A stretch of DNA of 64,000 bases, taken from Hirudo medicinalis. Taxonomy: Eukaryota > Annelida > Clitellata > Hirudinida > Hirudinidae. Where the stretch lies: positions 182,301 to 246,300 of the forward strand of contig MPNW01000157.1 in NCBI GenBank assembly GCA_011800805.1, in the 5' to 3' direction. Position 1 is the stretch's first letter, and every line of letters begins with the position of its first letter. Below the pieces are notes generated by a model that did no database searches, was not told where the DNA came from, and was given only the letters and a program-made list of their open reading frames with translations. Below are positions 36,871 to 49,297 of the stretch, piece by piece. A program made the translations under genes and the position numbers.

Positions 36871-37408
36871 AACTTAACCATTTAAAACCGGAGACATCAC
36901 TCGTATTGTGACAGCTTTATGTATTTCTAACAGTTTGATTACTTATAGGCAGATTACCTGTATCTCACCTCTAATGTCAAATTAAACTCATTACATCTGA
37001 TTTACTCTCCAAAGCCTCTAGAGATCTTCCAAAGCGTCGAAAGCCGATTCAACTACAACATTTGTGCAAAAGAATTCACAATTTATTTAAAACTGCTGAA
37101 CCTAGAACACCCAGCTACACAATGTCAGAGATGCCCCAATAATCAAAATAGACTTGGATTTATGAGTAATAAAGCCTATGAGTCATGAGATGATTTGAGG
37201 ACCTCCGTCCACAAACCACAAATTTAATCCATATAATTTATATAGCTCAGGCATTGAATCCCATGCTATGGGAACATATTCCACACATGGAAACAATTCT
37301 GCTGAGTTCAACCATACTCACAAGTTCACAAGAAACAGACATAATTAAAGTCCCACATCTATGAATCTATCATTAAAACTGTAATCCCTGCTAGGAGATG
37401 GTGCAGGC

Positions 37409-39790
37409 TTATTCATTGTCTTCCAAGTTGTGCTGCACCTTGGTGAAGTCAAAGTCAGATCCTGTTGCTCTCTTGAAAATATCCAGAACATCAATACAGG
37501 TGGTCTCAAAGTGACTTGTGGCATCATAAGTTTTAGAAATGAATATCTGCAACAAGCAATTGGTTCATGAGTAATAAATGTAATTGTTGAAGCTGTAATT
37601 TTCACATCACATTAAAAATTTGAAAATGAAACAAGCAAGGCCATTTCAAGAGAGCAGCTCGTGTAATTACCTGGTTGTTACAGCCATCATTGATGGGCTC
37701 CATTTGGTCAGCAACTGTTACAAACCTGTTAAGAGTAAATTTATCAGCAACCATTGTTTCAACAACAGTAGAGCTACAAAATATATCTCAAGCACATAAT
37801 TAACAGGTGGATCAAAGTTCTTAATAGAAATAAAATCCTTACTTCTCTCTGATAGGTCCAAGTAGGTTGAGGCCAGGTTGCAATTCTCGTTCTGGGTCAT
37901 TGGTCTCAACAGTCGTTGACACAATGGCAAGGTAAAATCCCTTTCCTGACACCATGTGTGTGGAGCTCACACATGACACATAAATGTCTTTAAACATGAT
38001 CAGTAAAATAATAACAAAAAATGATGCAAATTATGAAGCTACCAACCAAAGTTTCTGTTCACTTGCTTCTGGGGAATGATGATTTGACATGATGCTGCCT
38101 CAGAGGTGTTGGGGATAGGGTGATCCAAGATGCAAATGGCCCGCACCACCTGACCATGTTCATGACAGTCTCTCAAAATTTGTCAAATTATAAACAGCAA
38201 CATTTTCCATCAAAAACAAACCTTTCCAAATTTCTTGCACAAATCAGGAGCATATGAAGGATCACAAATGACCATGCTGCACTTAGCAACTTCACATCCT
38301 GATCTTACCCCCGCAACTTTTCCGTCTTCCATGACTATCTCATCGATGGGCTTGTCCAGCATGTAAGTTCCTCCATAGATAGCACTCAATCTTTTGTTCC
38401 ATTGAGAAAGTTACAAATTGAGAAGCCATCACAATAAAGTCTTAAAAGTACCTGGCAAATCCTTGAGGCAACTCTCCAAGACCATAGAGAGGGTAAAGGT
38501 AAGGTGACTTGCCATACCTCGCAAGGGACTCGCTATACAATTGGATGCGATGAACTGTATCCAATGCAGGTTTCTTCAAATAGCTGAAATCAGTGAAACA
38601 TTTAAGAAAATTAAGTTTCCAGATTGCATGCAAAAACCCAAAAATCAAGAAATGTAAATGGAAACTCACTCATCATTAAGATGAAGAGCCAAAGCATGTC
38701 CTGTAAAATCTGCAGTATTTTCATCCAATCCAAACTTATCATACATAGCCTTCATGCTGTGTTTGGAAGCATCAAAGTCCTTCCAGGTCTTTGGTTCATT
38801 CTCACGGTAGCCATCAACACATTGGAGGAATGAACGAAATCTCCTCTTTTCAAACAAGCCCATCAAGCCTACAAGGGCATCTCAGCATCAGAATTTGAAA
38901 ACCATGTTGAAATAATTGCCACAAACTTGATCCAAGAGCTTCAGTCTCGCTGGCAGGAACTTTATATATCCTTCCGCCCTTGTAGACGTAACTGCCTTCA
39001 ACTGACTTGAACTCGAGGTAGCGAGTCACCCCTGTGTGAATCAACAGTTTCACCAGGCGACCTGCATGAACAAGTTAAAGATGTTAAGAAGGCATTACAG
39101 ATCTTCAACAGATGAACAGACCATTTGCCATCAGAAACTTTGGAATCAAATCAATGTTCCAATCCCTGCCTCTGCCATATTCTTTAGGTACATCTTTTTT
39201 GATATTGAAATGAGCATACAGCTAAATGAGAAAGAATTAACATGAAGATAATTTCAATGATGTGCTTTAATTCAAATAATACATCTTCAATGGGGGTCAG
39301 AGATGCTGTTTCTCCACCATAATATTTATTTCTATCCATGTGGAGTACTTTCTTGCCACTGACAGACATCATACCACTGAGGATACATTCCTGCAATGCA
39401 CATTTGCAATATAGAAATATCTTTAAGCAACTTTATAAATAATTTGAATTAGTAATTTCAGATCAATAAAGACTATTGGGATAAATTCAAATAGACGATT
39501 CACTGACAAATTTAAAAAATTAACCATAAGATTGCTGTAAACATCAAAATAATAAAAAATAAATGCCCAAAATTTGCTGACACTGCACAATTTTAAAGTT
39601 GCAAGAAGCAAATTTTTTCCTCCAAATTATTAGTAACGGCAGAAATCCCATGATGAAATATAAATTATGAGGACTTAAGTTACGCCTCCTGAACGCATCA
39701 GTTTTGACATCAATTACGAGTTTCTATCAACAACAATAAAAAAACCTTTAATCCTGTCCCCAAAACAATGACATCATAAGTCTCATCCAT
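37409..39790 (-). CDS. GDI1: Rab GDP-dissociation inhibitor
   Basis: Extracts prenylated GDP-Rabs from membranes and keeps them soluble for reuse. Exons 39790-39746, 39390-39283, 39221-39122, 39061-38927, 38868-38670, 38583-38452, 38390-38222, 38149-38047, 37987-37843, 37725-37671 and 37546-37409 sum to 1329 nt (442 aa; family about 447). The N-terminal dinucleotide-binding-like motif ([17 protein letters not shown]), [55 protein letters not shown] and [11 protein letters not shown] are all in family order. GDI rather than REP is indicated by the short length and the conserved C-terminus. Invertebrates usually have one GDI, so the vertebrate paralogue number in the symbol is nominal. Confidence 0.95.
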
Positions 39791-40477
39791 TTCGGAAAAC
39801 CTCGGCAGCCACAATACAACACAGGAGCACCAAAACCTCAACAGAAGAATCGGCGTATCCAAAGACTGTCTAACGGAAGTTTTTATTGCAAACTATACAA
39901 AATGTCTTTAACATATTGGATGTTTTCAAATATAAATTATGTTTAATTTGCAACAGTTATATATCATAAATAGTTACGATTAATAATCCGAAATGCCCTG
40001 TAAATTAAAAATGTTGACATTAAAAAAGAAATTTGGTGTTATCCATTATAAAAAGATAGAAAGATAGCCTTGCACGACATCAAGACAAAGACAATAGGCG
40101 TTCAATACGAGTCATTTTGAGGTGCTGCCTCGAGACGCCCGTAAACGAGACATCAATTTCGAGATAAGGAGCAGAACTATTCAAGCTAACTATACGTTGC
40201 ATGTTATTAGAATCGTTTTAAGTTAGAGAATAAGCCGCCATTGTTTTTCACACGTAACATTTTTTTTGTAGCTGGCATCTCCCGAAATTTCAGAAGCAAA
40301 ACAACAAAGTGCGAGGAAAAGCATATAAAATCGAGCCTTTCAACTTGCAGTTGAACGGTGATGCTCGATGCAACAGAAACTGAGCTGCATTGCTCACCAA
40401 TGTGGCTCTTGTGAACTGAGATCAACCTCGATCGTATCTTCTCTTACTTTTCATCTAAAACTTTTTCTTGAAAAAAA
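39791..40477. promoter_or_regulatory. Divergent intergenic region GDI / TMEM38
   Basis: 687 bp between two start codons facing away from each other. It should hold both 5' UTRs and probably a shared promoter. No repeat or core-promoter box is clear. Minus-strand open frame 40425-40207 is of chance length. Confidence 0.45.
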
Positions 40478-41699
40478 ATGCATCTTCCGAAGTTGAACGA
40501 ATTGGCTGCATTAGTAGTACGAACAAAAATGTTCCCGTATTTTGACGTATCCAACTACATTCTGATGTGCTGCATGGTCAGGGATGATTACGCCATTTCA
40601 GGTTGGTTATTTTTTTTAATTATTCCATATTTACAAAGCATTAATTGTATCATGTATCATGAATGCGATTTGTCTTGGTTCCACGAAGTAGTTTCAATTT
40701 TTGATGAAATGTTTTTTGATCGGCTAAGAGTAATGTTAGATGATTGATGTAAGATATTTTCTACAAAATGTTTTCTCAGGACCGAGCAGTGAACCGCTTT
40801 CGTTTTCACGGAAACATCCCTTATCCAGTTGGTTCTCCAGCATGATGCTCTGTTTCGCAAGCGTCATCCTTACCAACTTCCTTTTAGGAGAATCTCCTAT
40901 TGCTCCCTTTGGAAATCACAGAGATTTATTAACCGCAACAATTGTTTGGTAAATCTGAAGTTACACCTTTGTATAAATTTTGATTAACGTATTTATTTGC
41001 ATTTTCAGGTATCTTATAAATTATTGTCCATTAGATTTTGCTTACAAGTTGGTCAAAACCTTCCCAGTGCATTTTGTTGTGAGCGTGTTGAAGGAAGTAC
41101 AACGAGCCAACAAGGTTCATCATGGGGTCCACTATGCTTCAACTCTTTATCAGCATTCGTTCGTTATCATCTGCATCGTAGGAGTTCTCAAAGGTTGGAA
41201 TGATTAGAACGTCAAATACAAGGCAAATTCAAGTTATGCTTTCATAATAATTATGATTAAGGGGCTGGATATTATTATATGAGGCTTCTTGAGAGACTCG
41301 TCAGGGGGACATGGACTCCAAACCACCATGAAATTCTTCACCCCACAGGGTAAGTAACAAAGTCACAACAATTTAAGTATTATCTAGACTTAGGTGCTCT
41401 ATCTTTACAGCACAACAAAGGTCTGCTTGTTGGCATCGATAATATTCATTCTTCACCATGATGGTCACCTGAACTTGCCCCACACCTGGGTTTACCTTTT
41501 CGTGGTGGTTCTCTTCATAGTGGTGCGCATCATGTATATCACCGCTCACATCGAGAACCCTTTCTCTCCAGTGGAAAACCTGGCTTGTGCTGTTCTCTTC
41601 GGTGGTTTGTTTGATAAAATCAAAAAGATCATCATCAAAGAGAAACCGAAAGCAGACGAAACTTCAAAGTCAAATCAAAACAAGACAAAAAACGAGTAA
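40478..41699 (+). CDS. TMEM38B: TRIC channel (TMEM38), trimeric intracellular cation channel
   Basis: ER/SR monovalent-cation channel that balances charge during calcium release. Exons 40478-40601, 40780-40948, 41009-41193, 41262-41349 and 41411-41699 sum to 855 nt (284 aa; family about 290). Hydrophobic segments match the seven-helix TRIC fold (SWFSSMMLCFASVILTNFLLGE, split here by sense; WYLINYCPLDFAYKL; VYLFVVVLFIVVRIMY). The diagnostic KEV motif of helix 3 is present at about residues 126-128, with LLERLVRGTW..NEILHP-like NHHEILHPTG downstream. The C-terminus is lysine-rich with a KxKxx-type ER-retention flavour. Whether it is closer to TMEM38A or B cannot be told by eye. Confidence 0.93.
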
Positions 41700-42320
41700 A
41701 TACTGGAAATAAAAATCAATACGATTTGAATCTTGGGTCATATCGTGTTCAACGCAAAAGCAACGAAAAAGGTTAAACACATCCCTCAATTTTAGCATAA
41801 CTCTTAACATGTTAAATTGATCACAGCCAAATTTGGAATTAATATGTAGATTATTTTGTTACACACTTATTACCATTTCGGTTGAAGAAAAGATGCCGCT
41901 CCCCCCCCCCCCCTGCCCCTTGAGAACATTTTTGAAAGTGACGCTTTTTCCCGAAATTCAACAACAAAAACACATAGAATATTTTTCATTGACTCTAAAA
42001 CTGTCTATTATACCAGATGGGCGTCCAGAAAATCAGCAGTAAGTGCTGTCCTACAAAAGTTATCAGCACTGGCCCTTGCCTTACAAACAAAGAATTGTTG
42101 ATGGTGAAATAAAAAAAAACTATACTACTAATAGGGCTACCGAGAAGGGGGGGGAGGGGCAGAGGAAAAGTGCCCAGGGATCCGGCAATTTTTTCGGGAG
42201 AAATTTCGTCTAAAACTTGGCGTGCAAGTTGGCTGAATAGGTTGCGTTCCTGCATGCGGCGGTAGTTGCAACAGGCGCAACGAGCTTGTACCCAGTCTGC
42301 ATCCCTGGATCTACCCTCGG
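41700..42320. other. Intergenic with poly-C and poly-G runs
   Basis: Contains a C run at about 41901-41912 and a G run at about 42148-42155. 42215-42255 resembles 12280-12330. No gene seen. Confidence 0.4.
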
Positions 42321-42324
42321 GTAG

Positions 42325-42430
42325 GAGCTACATAAATGGTAGAGCGATTAAAACGTTTTCGGATTCGAATCTCGTTGCGGGAACACCGTCCCAATCATCT
42401 AGCTATGCAACAGACGTTAATAAACAATTA
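42325..42430 (+). repeat. tRNA-derived SINE, copy 1
   Basis: Box-B-like GGATTCGAATC at 42361 and an upstream box-A-like ATGGTAGAGCG, followed by a tail (TTGCGGGAACACCGTCCCAA, then GTTAATAAACAA) shared with the copy at 58.55 kb. It does not fold as an intact tRNA. Confidence 0.6.
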
Positions 42431-42889
42431 AGTAATATTAATTTTTTTTTAAAACATGCTTTCACATTCTATTCATACATAAGGTTCTCAAAAGATTGGC
42501 TAAATACAAAAGGGTTAACATCTTTGACATTCTTAAAGGGAAAACAAAAATCTTATAACTATGTTGGGACACTAAAAGTTTCCAAGATTTGCTAAGAAAA
42601 ATTGTGGCAATAACTTTGTGTTTTAGCACAACCCTTTTTTTGACCTTTCTTTTGCTTTTCCAAGAAAAGCTTTTTTTTTCAAATGCCAAATTGACATAAC
42701 TATGCACATGTTATACATCAATCGATGCGCTAAAAAATGCCAAATTGAAATCTAACTCTTCAATGGACACATTTCGAAAGGTCTAAGTGCGGCAGTAGAA
42801 ACTCTGGGGGAGGGCGGCCGTTTTTTTCTGTTTTTTAATTTTTACTTATCCTTTCAAAATGCCGCCCCTTTGCTCGCCACTGAACATAG

Positions 42890-43085
42890 GGGTCTATTGC
42901 TGCTGTGCCTAGGGGCCAGAAATTTTTGTCGGCGGTCCTGCCCAGACCTCAACCCAATTGAGAATGTTTGGGATTGATTGACCCTAATGAAGGCATGGAA
43001 TTGCCTGGAAAAATATCTACAGACACTTATTAAATTAATGTAATGCAGGTGTATAAACATATTAGAAAATAAGGGACAGGTTTCT
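42890..43085 (+). pseudogene. Fragments of a hAT end and a Tc1/mariner transposase
   Basis: 42893-42945 (GCTGTGCCTAGGGGCCAGAA) is the inverse of the outer part of the hAT relic at about 51.74-51.78 kb. Directly after it, DLNPIENVWD reads in one frame (about 42944-42976), the Tc1/mariner catalytic C-terminal block, then a stop. Just before, CGCCACTG at 42875-42882 looks like another hAT terminus. Confidence 0.5.
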
Positions 43086-43089
43086 TACG

Positions 43090-43800
43090 ATAGCATTGAT
43101 AGAGACTAGAAGATTTACAAATAGACTTTATTTACACGACAAGGAACCTGCGACACTGCGATCGAGACTAAGAACGAAAACGGAATTGAAACGACTACTG
43201 ACTCCGCTTTAGCTAGGTGTCACGTGATCACAACAAAGACAAAGAACACCCGTTTGCGGCGGTCTTTTGTGCACATGCTTCACTTCCCCCTTTCAAGATC
43301 AGAGGTCTGCAAAACGGACTGGAGGTTTTGAGAAAATTCCTGGTATATTACCTTGTCCTGGTGACATGCTGGGTGCTTGAATTTGTTGGATTCCTCTTTT
43401 TTCTTGACTACTCTCAGGATTGATTTCTGGAGGCAATACAGTTGGAGGAGGTTCCTGTGACATTTGACTATTTCCAGAACTGATTTCTGGACACTCATCC
43501 ATTGGAACCCTTATGTCTGGAGGAGATTCCTGTATACATATGAGATGAAGACGAATTCTCCTGAGCTTTCCACCTGACTCCGTGTTCACAATTCATGATC
43601 AAGGGGCATCTTGTTTACCATCCATTTGTCCTGGAATCCACTGGTCTTGGTGACGGATTCTGACCGTTTCTCCTGGGTGCAGTTCCGACAGGTTACGAAC
43701 TGCTCTGTCGTAGTACTTCTTCTGCTTGTTCTGTAAGTTTTGAAGTTGTTTCTGGCCATTAACTGCTTGGGGCACTAGCAGATACTTTTGTGCTAGTAGT
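43090..43800 (-). pseudogene. Ty3/gypsy pol C-terminal relic with possible LTR
   Basis: The minus strand reads KQKKYYDRAVRNLSELHPGE, then VRIRHQDQWIPGQM, then a GGKLRRIRLHL block. This is the end of gypsy pol, after integrase. Toward 43.1 kb the sequence may be LTR: a 40-bp piece (43234-43273, AAAGAACACCCG core) recurs at 44812-44850. Stops are present. Confidence 0.6.
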
Positions 43801-44304
43801 TTACTTCAAGACTAAAATCCCTTCACAAATCTCAAAAACGCTCTATTCGTAACCTCTTTGATATTCCTCCTTCGTCATCTTCCAAGCCATCCTTCTATGA
43901 AAATTCTATTTTAAACATTTATCAAACAAATGACCTTTTGATTGCTATCTTTATGTATAAATATGCAAACAATCTATTGCCGCATTCATTTAAAAACTTT
44001 TTTACACGTTCATCTGATATTCACTCATATTGTTTGCGGTCCGCCGATAAATATAGACCTGANNNNNNNNNNNNNNNNNNNNNNNCCGCATTCATTTAAA
44101 AACTTTTTTACACGTTCATCTGATATTCACTCATATTGTTTGCGGTCCGCCGATAAATATAGACCTGAAGCTTCTCGAACCATGCTCAAAAAATTTTCAT
44201 TGAAGTGCTCTGACCCTCGCATATTTTCCTCGATTCCCATCACCATAACATCCTCTAAGTCCATCTCTATATTCAAAGTACTTACAAATCATATATTCTA
44301 AGTA
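43800..44304 (+). pseudogene. LINE ORF2 C-terminal relic
   Basis: Plus-strand frame reads FMYKYANNLLPHSFKNFF, SADKYRPEASRTMLKKFS and ends SISIFKVLTNHIF. The pattern (MYKY.NNLLP...F....RP) is typical of non-LTR ORF2 C-termini. It sits between two minus-strand gypsy pol pieces, so it probably inserted into the gypsy element. A 23-bp N gap splits it. Confidence 0.6.
44063..44085. other. 23-bp N gap between exact 83-bp duplicates
   Basis: 43980-44062 and 44086-44168 are identical, again suggesting two overlapping contig ends that were not merged. Confidence 0.75.
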
Positions 44305-44363
44305 AGTAAAATCGTCTCATGTGGATTTTCTGAAGTGCGCCCGATTTCTTTTACTGTGAACTG

Positions 44364-44865
44364 CTACCTTATTTTTTGAACTTCTGAACTATTCATTTCT
44401 TTTGTGATACTCTGCTTTAAATTTTTTTTCATTGGAACAGGCAGCCCATCAGCGGGAGTATATCCCTTCGGGTTGTCCTTTTTTTTTACAAAATTTATGA
44501 TTAAGTATGTAATTATGCGGGTTTTGTAACTGTATTTAATATCATTTTGTTTAATAAATCTAAAAAAAATCCTTCTGAGCATATCCGGCCTAAGCGGCGA
44601 AGGAACTTTGATCCGATCAAGATAGAATAAAATTCCATCCGCTTCATAGATGTCTGTGAGAAGGTTCTGGTAACCCTGCAGTTGCTTGAAAAGTCTGTCT
44701 TTTACTTCTGCATCACTATACAACAATGCTTGATGTGGCTTTGATAGCTCTGGATCATGACTAGTTGTTTCATGAAAGACGTGTCATATGTAGACTTACT
44801 GGACTGTTATGAAGGACAAAGAACACCCGTGTGAGGCGGTCTTATGTGCTTATACTACACGTATT
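44364..44865 (-). pseudogene. Ty3/gypsy pol middle relic
   Basis: Minus-strand frame from 44726 reads LTDIYEADGILFYLDRIKVP then SPLRPDMLRR, which matches the region between RNase H and the integrase zinc domain (G.L+Y.DRIVIP..LR.E+L). It is probably part of the same element as 43.09-43.8 kb. 44812-44850 repeats the LTR-like piece at 43234-43273. Confidence 0.55.
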
Positions 44866-44869
44866 AGTA

Positions 44870-45155
44870 AAGTTAATTATTTGATAATTTAACCACACAT
44901 CGAATTTTTCCAAAGTGTTCCTAACCTTTTCCCATTGTTTAAATGAGACATTTCGATGAATTTGCAAGCATTTTTTCTTCAATCATTAGTAAATTTGGTA
45001 GAAGTGTGTAACATGAAAATTTATATATTAATATTATTACTTTTAATTATATATTATATTAAATATAAATTTGGCTTTGATCAGTTTAATATTTTACGAG
45101 TTATACAAAAATTAAGTGGTGTCCATAACCTTCTTACATGCACCATAGAAGTTTG
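44870..45155 (+). repeat. Tc1/mariner 3' end, second copy
   Basis: Matches 35.82-36.06 kb in order (GATGAATTTGCAAGCAT, TTGATCAGT, ACCTTCTTACATGCACCATAG). It carries no transposase and is degenerate. Confidence 0.55.
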
Positions 45156-46012
45156 AACTCATTAGGTTTAGTACTAAAATAACACTATTAATATTTTTGG
45201 CGCAAATGCACTCGTCAGAAGCTTAATTCCCGAAGGCAATTAGGGACCGACAAGGAAGGACATTTGTAATTTTTTACTGCGTTTATCGATTTTGCGGTCA
45301 CATTCTGCTAATCCCCCCTCCCGTCCATAAGCATCCGATTTGTTCGGACCCCCTCCCTCCGCATGGCCCCTAGTCCGGACGATTAATCAATCGAACAACG
45401 AATGGCTTCACCCACGCTGGCGCTAAAATTCGCATCTGTTCAATCCGGTCTATGATGCTTTCTGTCCCACAGGTGCAAGTTCGGAACTTAATAAATCATT
45501 ATCATTGCCTATATCTTTAGGCTGATACAAAAATATTTTGCAACACATCATATCACCACAAATCAAATTAAGACTTTTCACAAGGATCTTAACTGCCCTG
45601 CAAGTCATGTCATTTTCTCACATTTGGATGCAACATTTATCCCTCTTTAATTGATCACATTGCAAGTGAAACTTAAGATATTGTAAATGGAGCAAAAAAT
45701 AAAATCTTGGAAAGTAATAAAAAATGTCAAGAGCAAAATGAAATGTTCATCAACCCCAAATAAAAATGATGAATTTCTGCAATTTCAGGAATAATGATAT
45801 TACGTAACCAACCATGAAATTGGTCAACACATAAAACATTTAACCACTACTACACTGAAGTAACTCCCACCGACTAGTTCAGCAACAAAATTATCTATTC
45901 GTTATGGACACAAACACCTTGAATATGTTTAAAGGGCATCACTTTAGTATAGGATGTAGATGGAAAATACCTCGATTAAGACAAAAATGCAGAAAAAAAG
46001 CTACAAAATCAA
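45156..46012. other. Intergenic
   Basis: A C-rich stretch at 45316-45370 (CCCCCCTCCCG, CCCCCTCCCTCCG) contrasts with the AT-rich remainder and may be an element terminus. Nothing coding is recognised. Confidence 0.35.
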
Positions 46013-49000
46013 CTACACCACAAAAGGCATTTCAATGAAAATATCAGACTTCATCTTTTTTCTCTTCCTCCTTTTGCTTTTCCACTCCCCATGCTGTTTC
46101 TTTCCACTGCCAAAAATACTGAAGAATATGGCTCCAAAAGCATTGATGCCAGCTGCAAGGTAGAAGACATTCCTCCATGCTGCACGGGAATGCTGCAAAC
46201 ACAAAACCAACATTTTATTGAGGGAACCATCAACCGAGCATCACCAAAAGTAACTTAACTCACCTCTTTTGCTGTAAATGCAGCTGCAACAGCAGGCCCT
46301 GCAAATCCAGGGATGGTGGCAAGAGTGTTGGTCAGCCCCATCAGAGTTCCTTGAAAATAAAAGAATTCGTTTGCATGAAGTTAAAAGGGGGCTGTTTTGA
46401 GGCTGTAGTAACCTGCATAAATTGGAGCAAGGTCAAGATGATTGACACTCCATCCAGCCCAGGATACACCAGATAAACCAACAGCAGAGATTATGCAAAA
46501 CACAGCCAAAGCATTGTTGCAATCTATGTAACCAGTGGCAACAAAGAATATGGCTGGGCCCATCAAACCTGAAATTAAATAAACATAATGACATCTCCTG
46601 AATGAATCTTGCACTTAAAGTTAATTCTTTTTGGTTTGCTACTCACCAACAACATTGGCTAGTTTCCTGACTTTTGTGACAGAAAGTATTTTCTTTGTTA
46701 TCAAAAAGTCTGCCAACCAGCCACTGAATACCATCAAGAACCAACAGAGCAAGTATGGGAGAGCAGCTATGGCTCCATTCTAATTTGGAGAAGCATCTTT
46801 AGGAATGAGACTGGTGAAATAAATTCTAAACTAATAAAATACTCACACTCTTAATGTCAAAGTTGAGGACTTTACTAAAAAATGTTGGAAGACAAGTGAG
46901 CATGGTGTAGAATCCCCAGTTGTTGGCAAAATGTGCACTAGCAGTGGCATAGAGACGAACTGAGGTGAAGATGGAACGCCAAGGAAGTTCACTCAAAGCA
47001 ACCTAGAAGTTTGTAAAATTATTTACAAAAAAATATTCATCACAACAACTCCATCAAGGGAGGCAAAACCTTACCTTTTTTGTTTTGGTTGTCCCAAGAG
47101 CACTTAAAATGTACTCCTTTTCAGCAGGATGGATCCTTGGGTGGAGAGTTGGGTCATCATAAATGAGGAAATACCAACTTATTGTGAAAGCCAGACCAAG
47201 AGAACCTTCACAAATGCATAATGGTCATGATCAAGAATTAACAATTAAAAAATAACACATACCAAACAAATAAAAGATGGCCTCCCACGAATAAAATGCA
47301 AGCATGCCACACACTGGGTTGGCAATGACAGTTCCAAGTTGACATCCTGAACTCAAAGGTATTGTTATCACCATCAGCAAAATCATTTAATGAAAGCCTA
47401 CATTTACAAGAGAGACCTGCATAAGCAAATGTGATGAGTTTGCTTCTTTCCAAAGGAGGTGCCCACTTGGAGATGAGACCATGGGTACATGGAAAACTGA
47501 TGCCCTACAATGAACAATCATTTGTTTTACCAATTTTATTCAGACGTTTCGTCATTGGTTCAAACCTGGAAGATTCCCTGCAGGATTCTGATGACAATGA
47601 GCATTGGAGCATCAGCAAGTCTTGTTAACAAAGGTGTGGCTAAGCACAGGATGGAGTTGCAACCAAGAGCACCCAACAACAATTTTTTGCTTCCAAACTT
47701 TTGGGCCATGATTCCTCCAAAGAACTGGGTGCAAATGTAGCCATAAAAAAAAGAACCAAGTATCATCCCCTGAAGACTTGTGCTCCACAGAAAATCACCA
47801 TCAACCTGCAGATTTATAAAAAAAAAAAACTATTCAGTTTAGCAGACACAAAAAAACATCTCTAACCTTAGCACTCCTTGTGGCATTTGCTCCCTCGCAT
47901 GCAGGCTCGGATGATTTGTTGGGAGATATAATTTCCAGAGAATCAGCATAGGTGTGGTTGATCATGGCAACAATGGCAATGCTCAAATTGACTCTCATGC
48001 AGTACAAGTTGATCATTGTCAAGAATGCCATGATTGCTACCACCATTCGACATGATGGAAAAGCTGTAATATTTGAATAATATATGACTTATTATGATTA
48101 AAACATTCAACAACTCGCAGGTGTGCCAAACATAAATAATTCATTCACAAATTCAGCCCGCAACACCATTTAAGATAAACATGCAGTGACTGCACAAGGT
48201 TGCCAGCTCAATAATAAGCATCATGACAACTGCTTTTTAATGACAGGATTAACTTTTAATCACCTCTTTAATCACTTCATTTACTCAACAAATTAATTGG
48301 TAATCGACTAATTATTCGGTTGATCTGATGAACTTAGTTACCTCATTACAAAACAACAGATTCTCATTAATTCAAACTAGCTGGATCATTAGATCACAGA
48401 CACACATTCGACAATTGGATGTGCACTTCTAACTGAATGTTCCCTTAACTGTGAGTCTGATGAAGAGGAAGCAGCCTAAAAAGGTTTATCATGGTGATAC
48501 TTTGGAACTTTGTAAGAGATGTGATCAAGAGAACGATAAAGAGCATGTTGTTCACATACAACAGACATGTTACCACATGTAGGTTAAAATTATACATCAT
48601 TAACCATATTATTCTAAATACCACTGCATAACTTTTGAAGTTATGAACTACCTAAAAATCCAAAGAAAATTCTAAAAGCACATGCACCCGCCACTTATAG
48701 CAATGACTCATCAAACAAAATACAAAGATCAACTTGGCCATCAACCCTTATAAGGCAACAAATAAACAAAAATGATTATTATTAAATGTTTCCAGAATTT
48801 AGAGCAAACATAATTTCCTCATCATTTGTGAATACGAGACCTTACAATAATTATGATCAATAAGATGACAGAGAGCTGATGTAAGGACATTAAGCCAAGA
48901 AATCAAGTCAAGGTGAACTTCCATTTGTAAGACCTTTCAGTTATGTATTACGAAACAAATGCATATTTAAAGATCCAAAGTTCATCTAGATAGAGATTTT

Positions 49001-49297
49001 ACAAGTAGTAATAATACAAAAGATGGATAGAGGCATCAGAGAAAATCAACTTTTTACAGCTAAGTAATAAACCAAAGATAGAAAATATTGCTAAACTTAC
49101 GAATTTTTGTATCTGAAGTAGAAACATTCGGTTTTACAATCAGCCCCTCCTTGACTTCCTTAGCGTCGTCATCTACTTTAGAGCAGAGATTTCAGATTGT
49201 AAGAGTATAACATTGAAAACCATTTCATAAAAAAAATAAAAATGTTCGGCTCACCCGCAACTTCTTCCTTGAGATCTTTAAGCTTTATTGATGTCAT
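46013..49297 (-). CDS. SLC17A5: SLC17-family anion transporter (sialin-like)
   Basis: Major-facilitator carrier, proton/sialic-acid or vesicular organic-anion type. Exons 49297-49255, 49172-49101, 48063-47867, 47815-47576, 47504-47417, 47346-47263, 47205-47075, 47002-46847, 46779-46647, 46568-46413, 46349-46264 and 46192-46013 sum to 1566 nt (521 aa). Family blocks: [20 protein letters not shown], the glycosylated-type loop with NHT, NKS and NAT sequons, [63 protein letters not shown] and GFAGP near TM11. About 12 hydrophobic segments. The C-terminus is highly basic ([11 protein letters not shown]). No dileucine lysosomal signal of the human type is seen at the N-terminus. SLC17 is expanded in many invertebrates, so the exact substrate is unknown. 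Confidence 0.9.
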
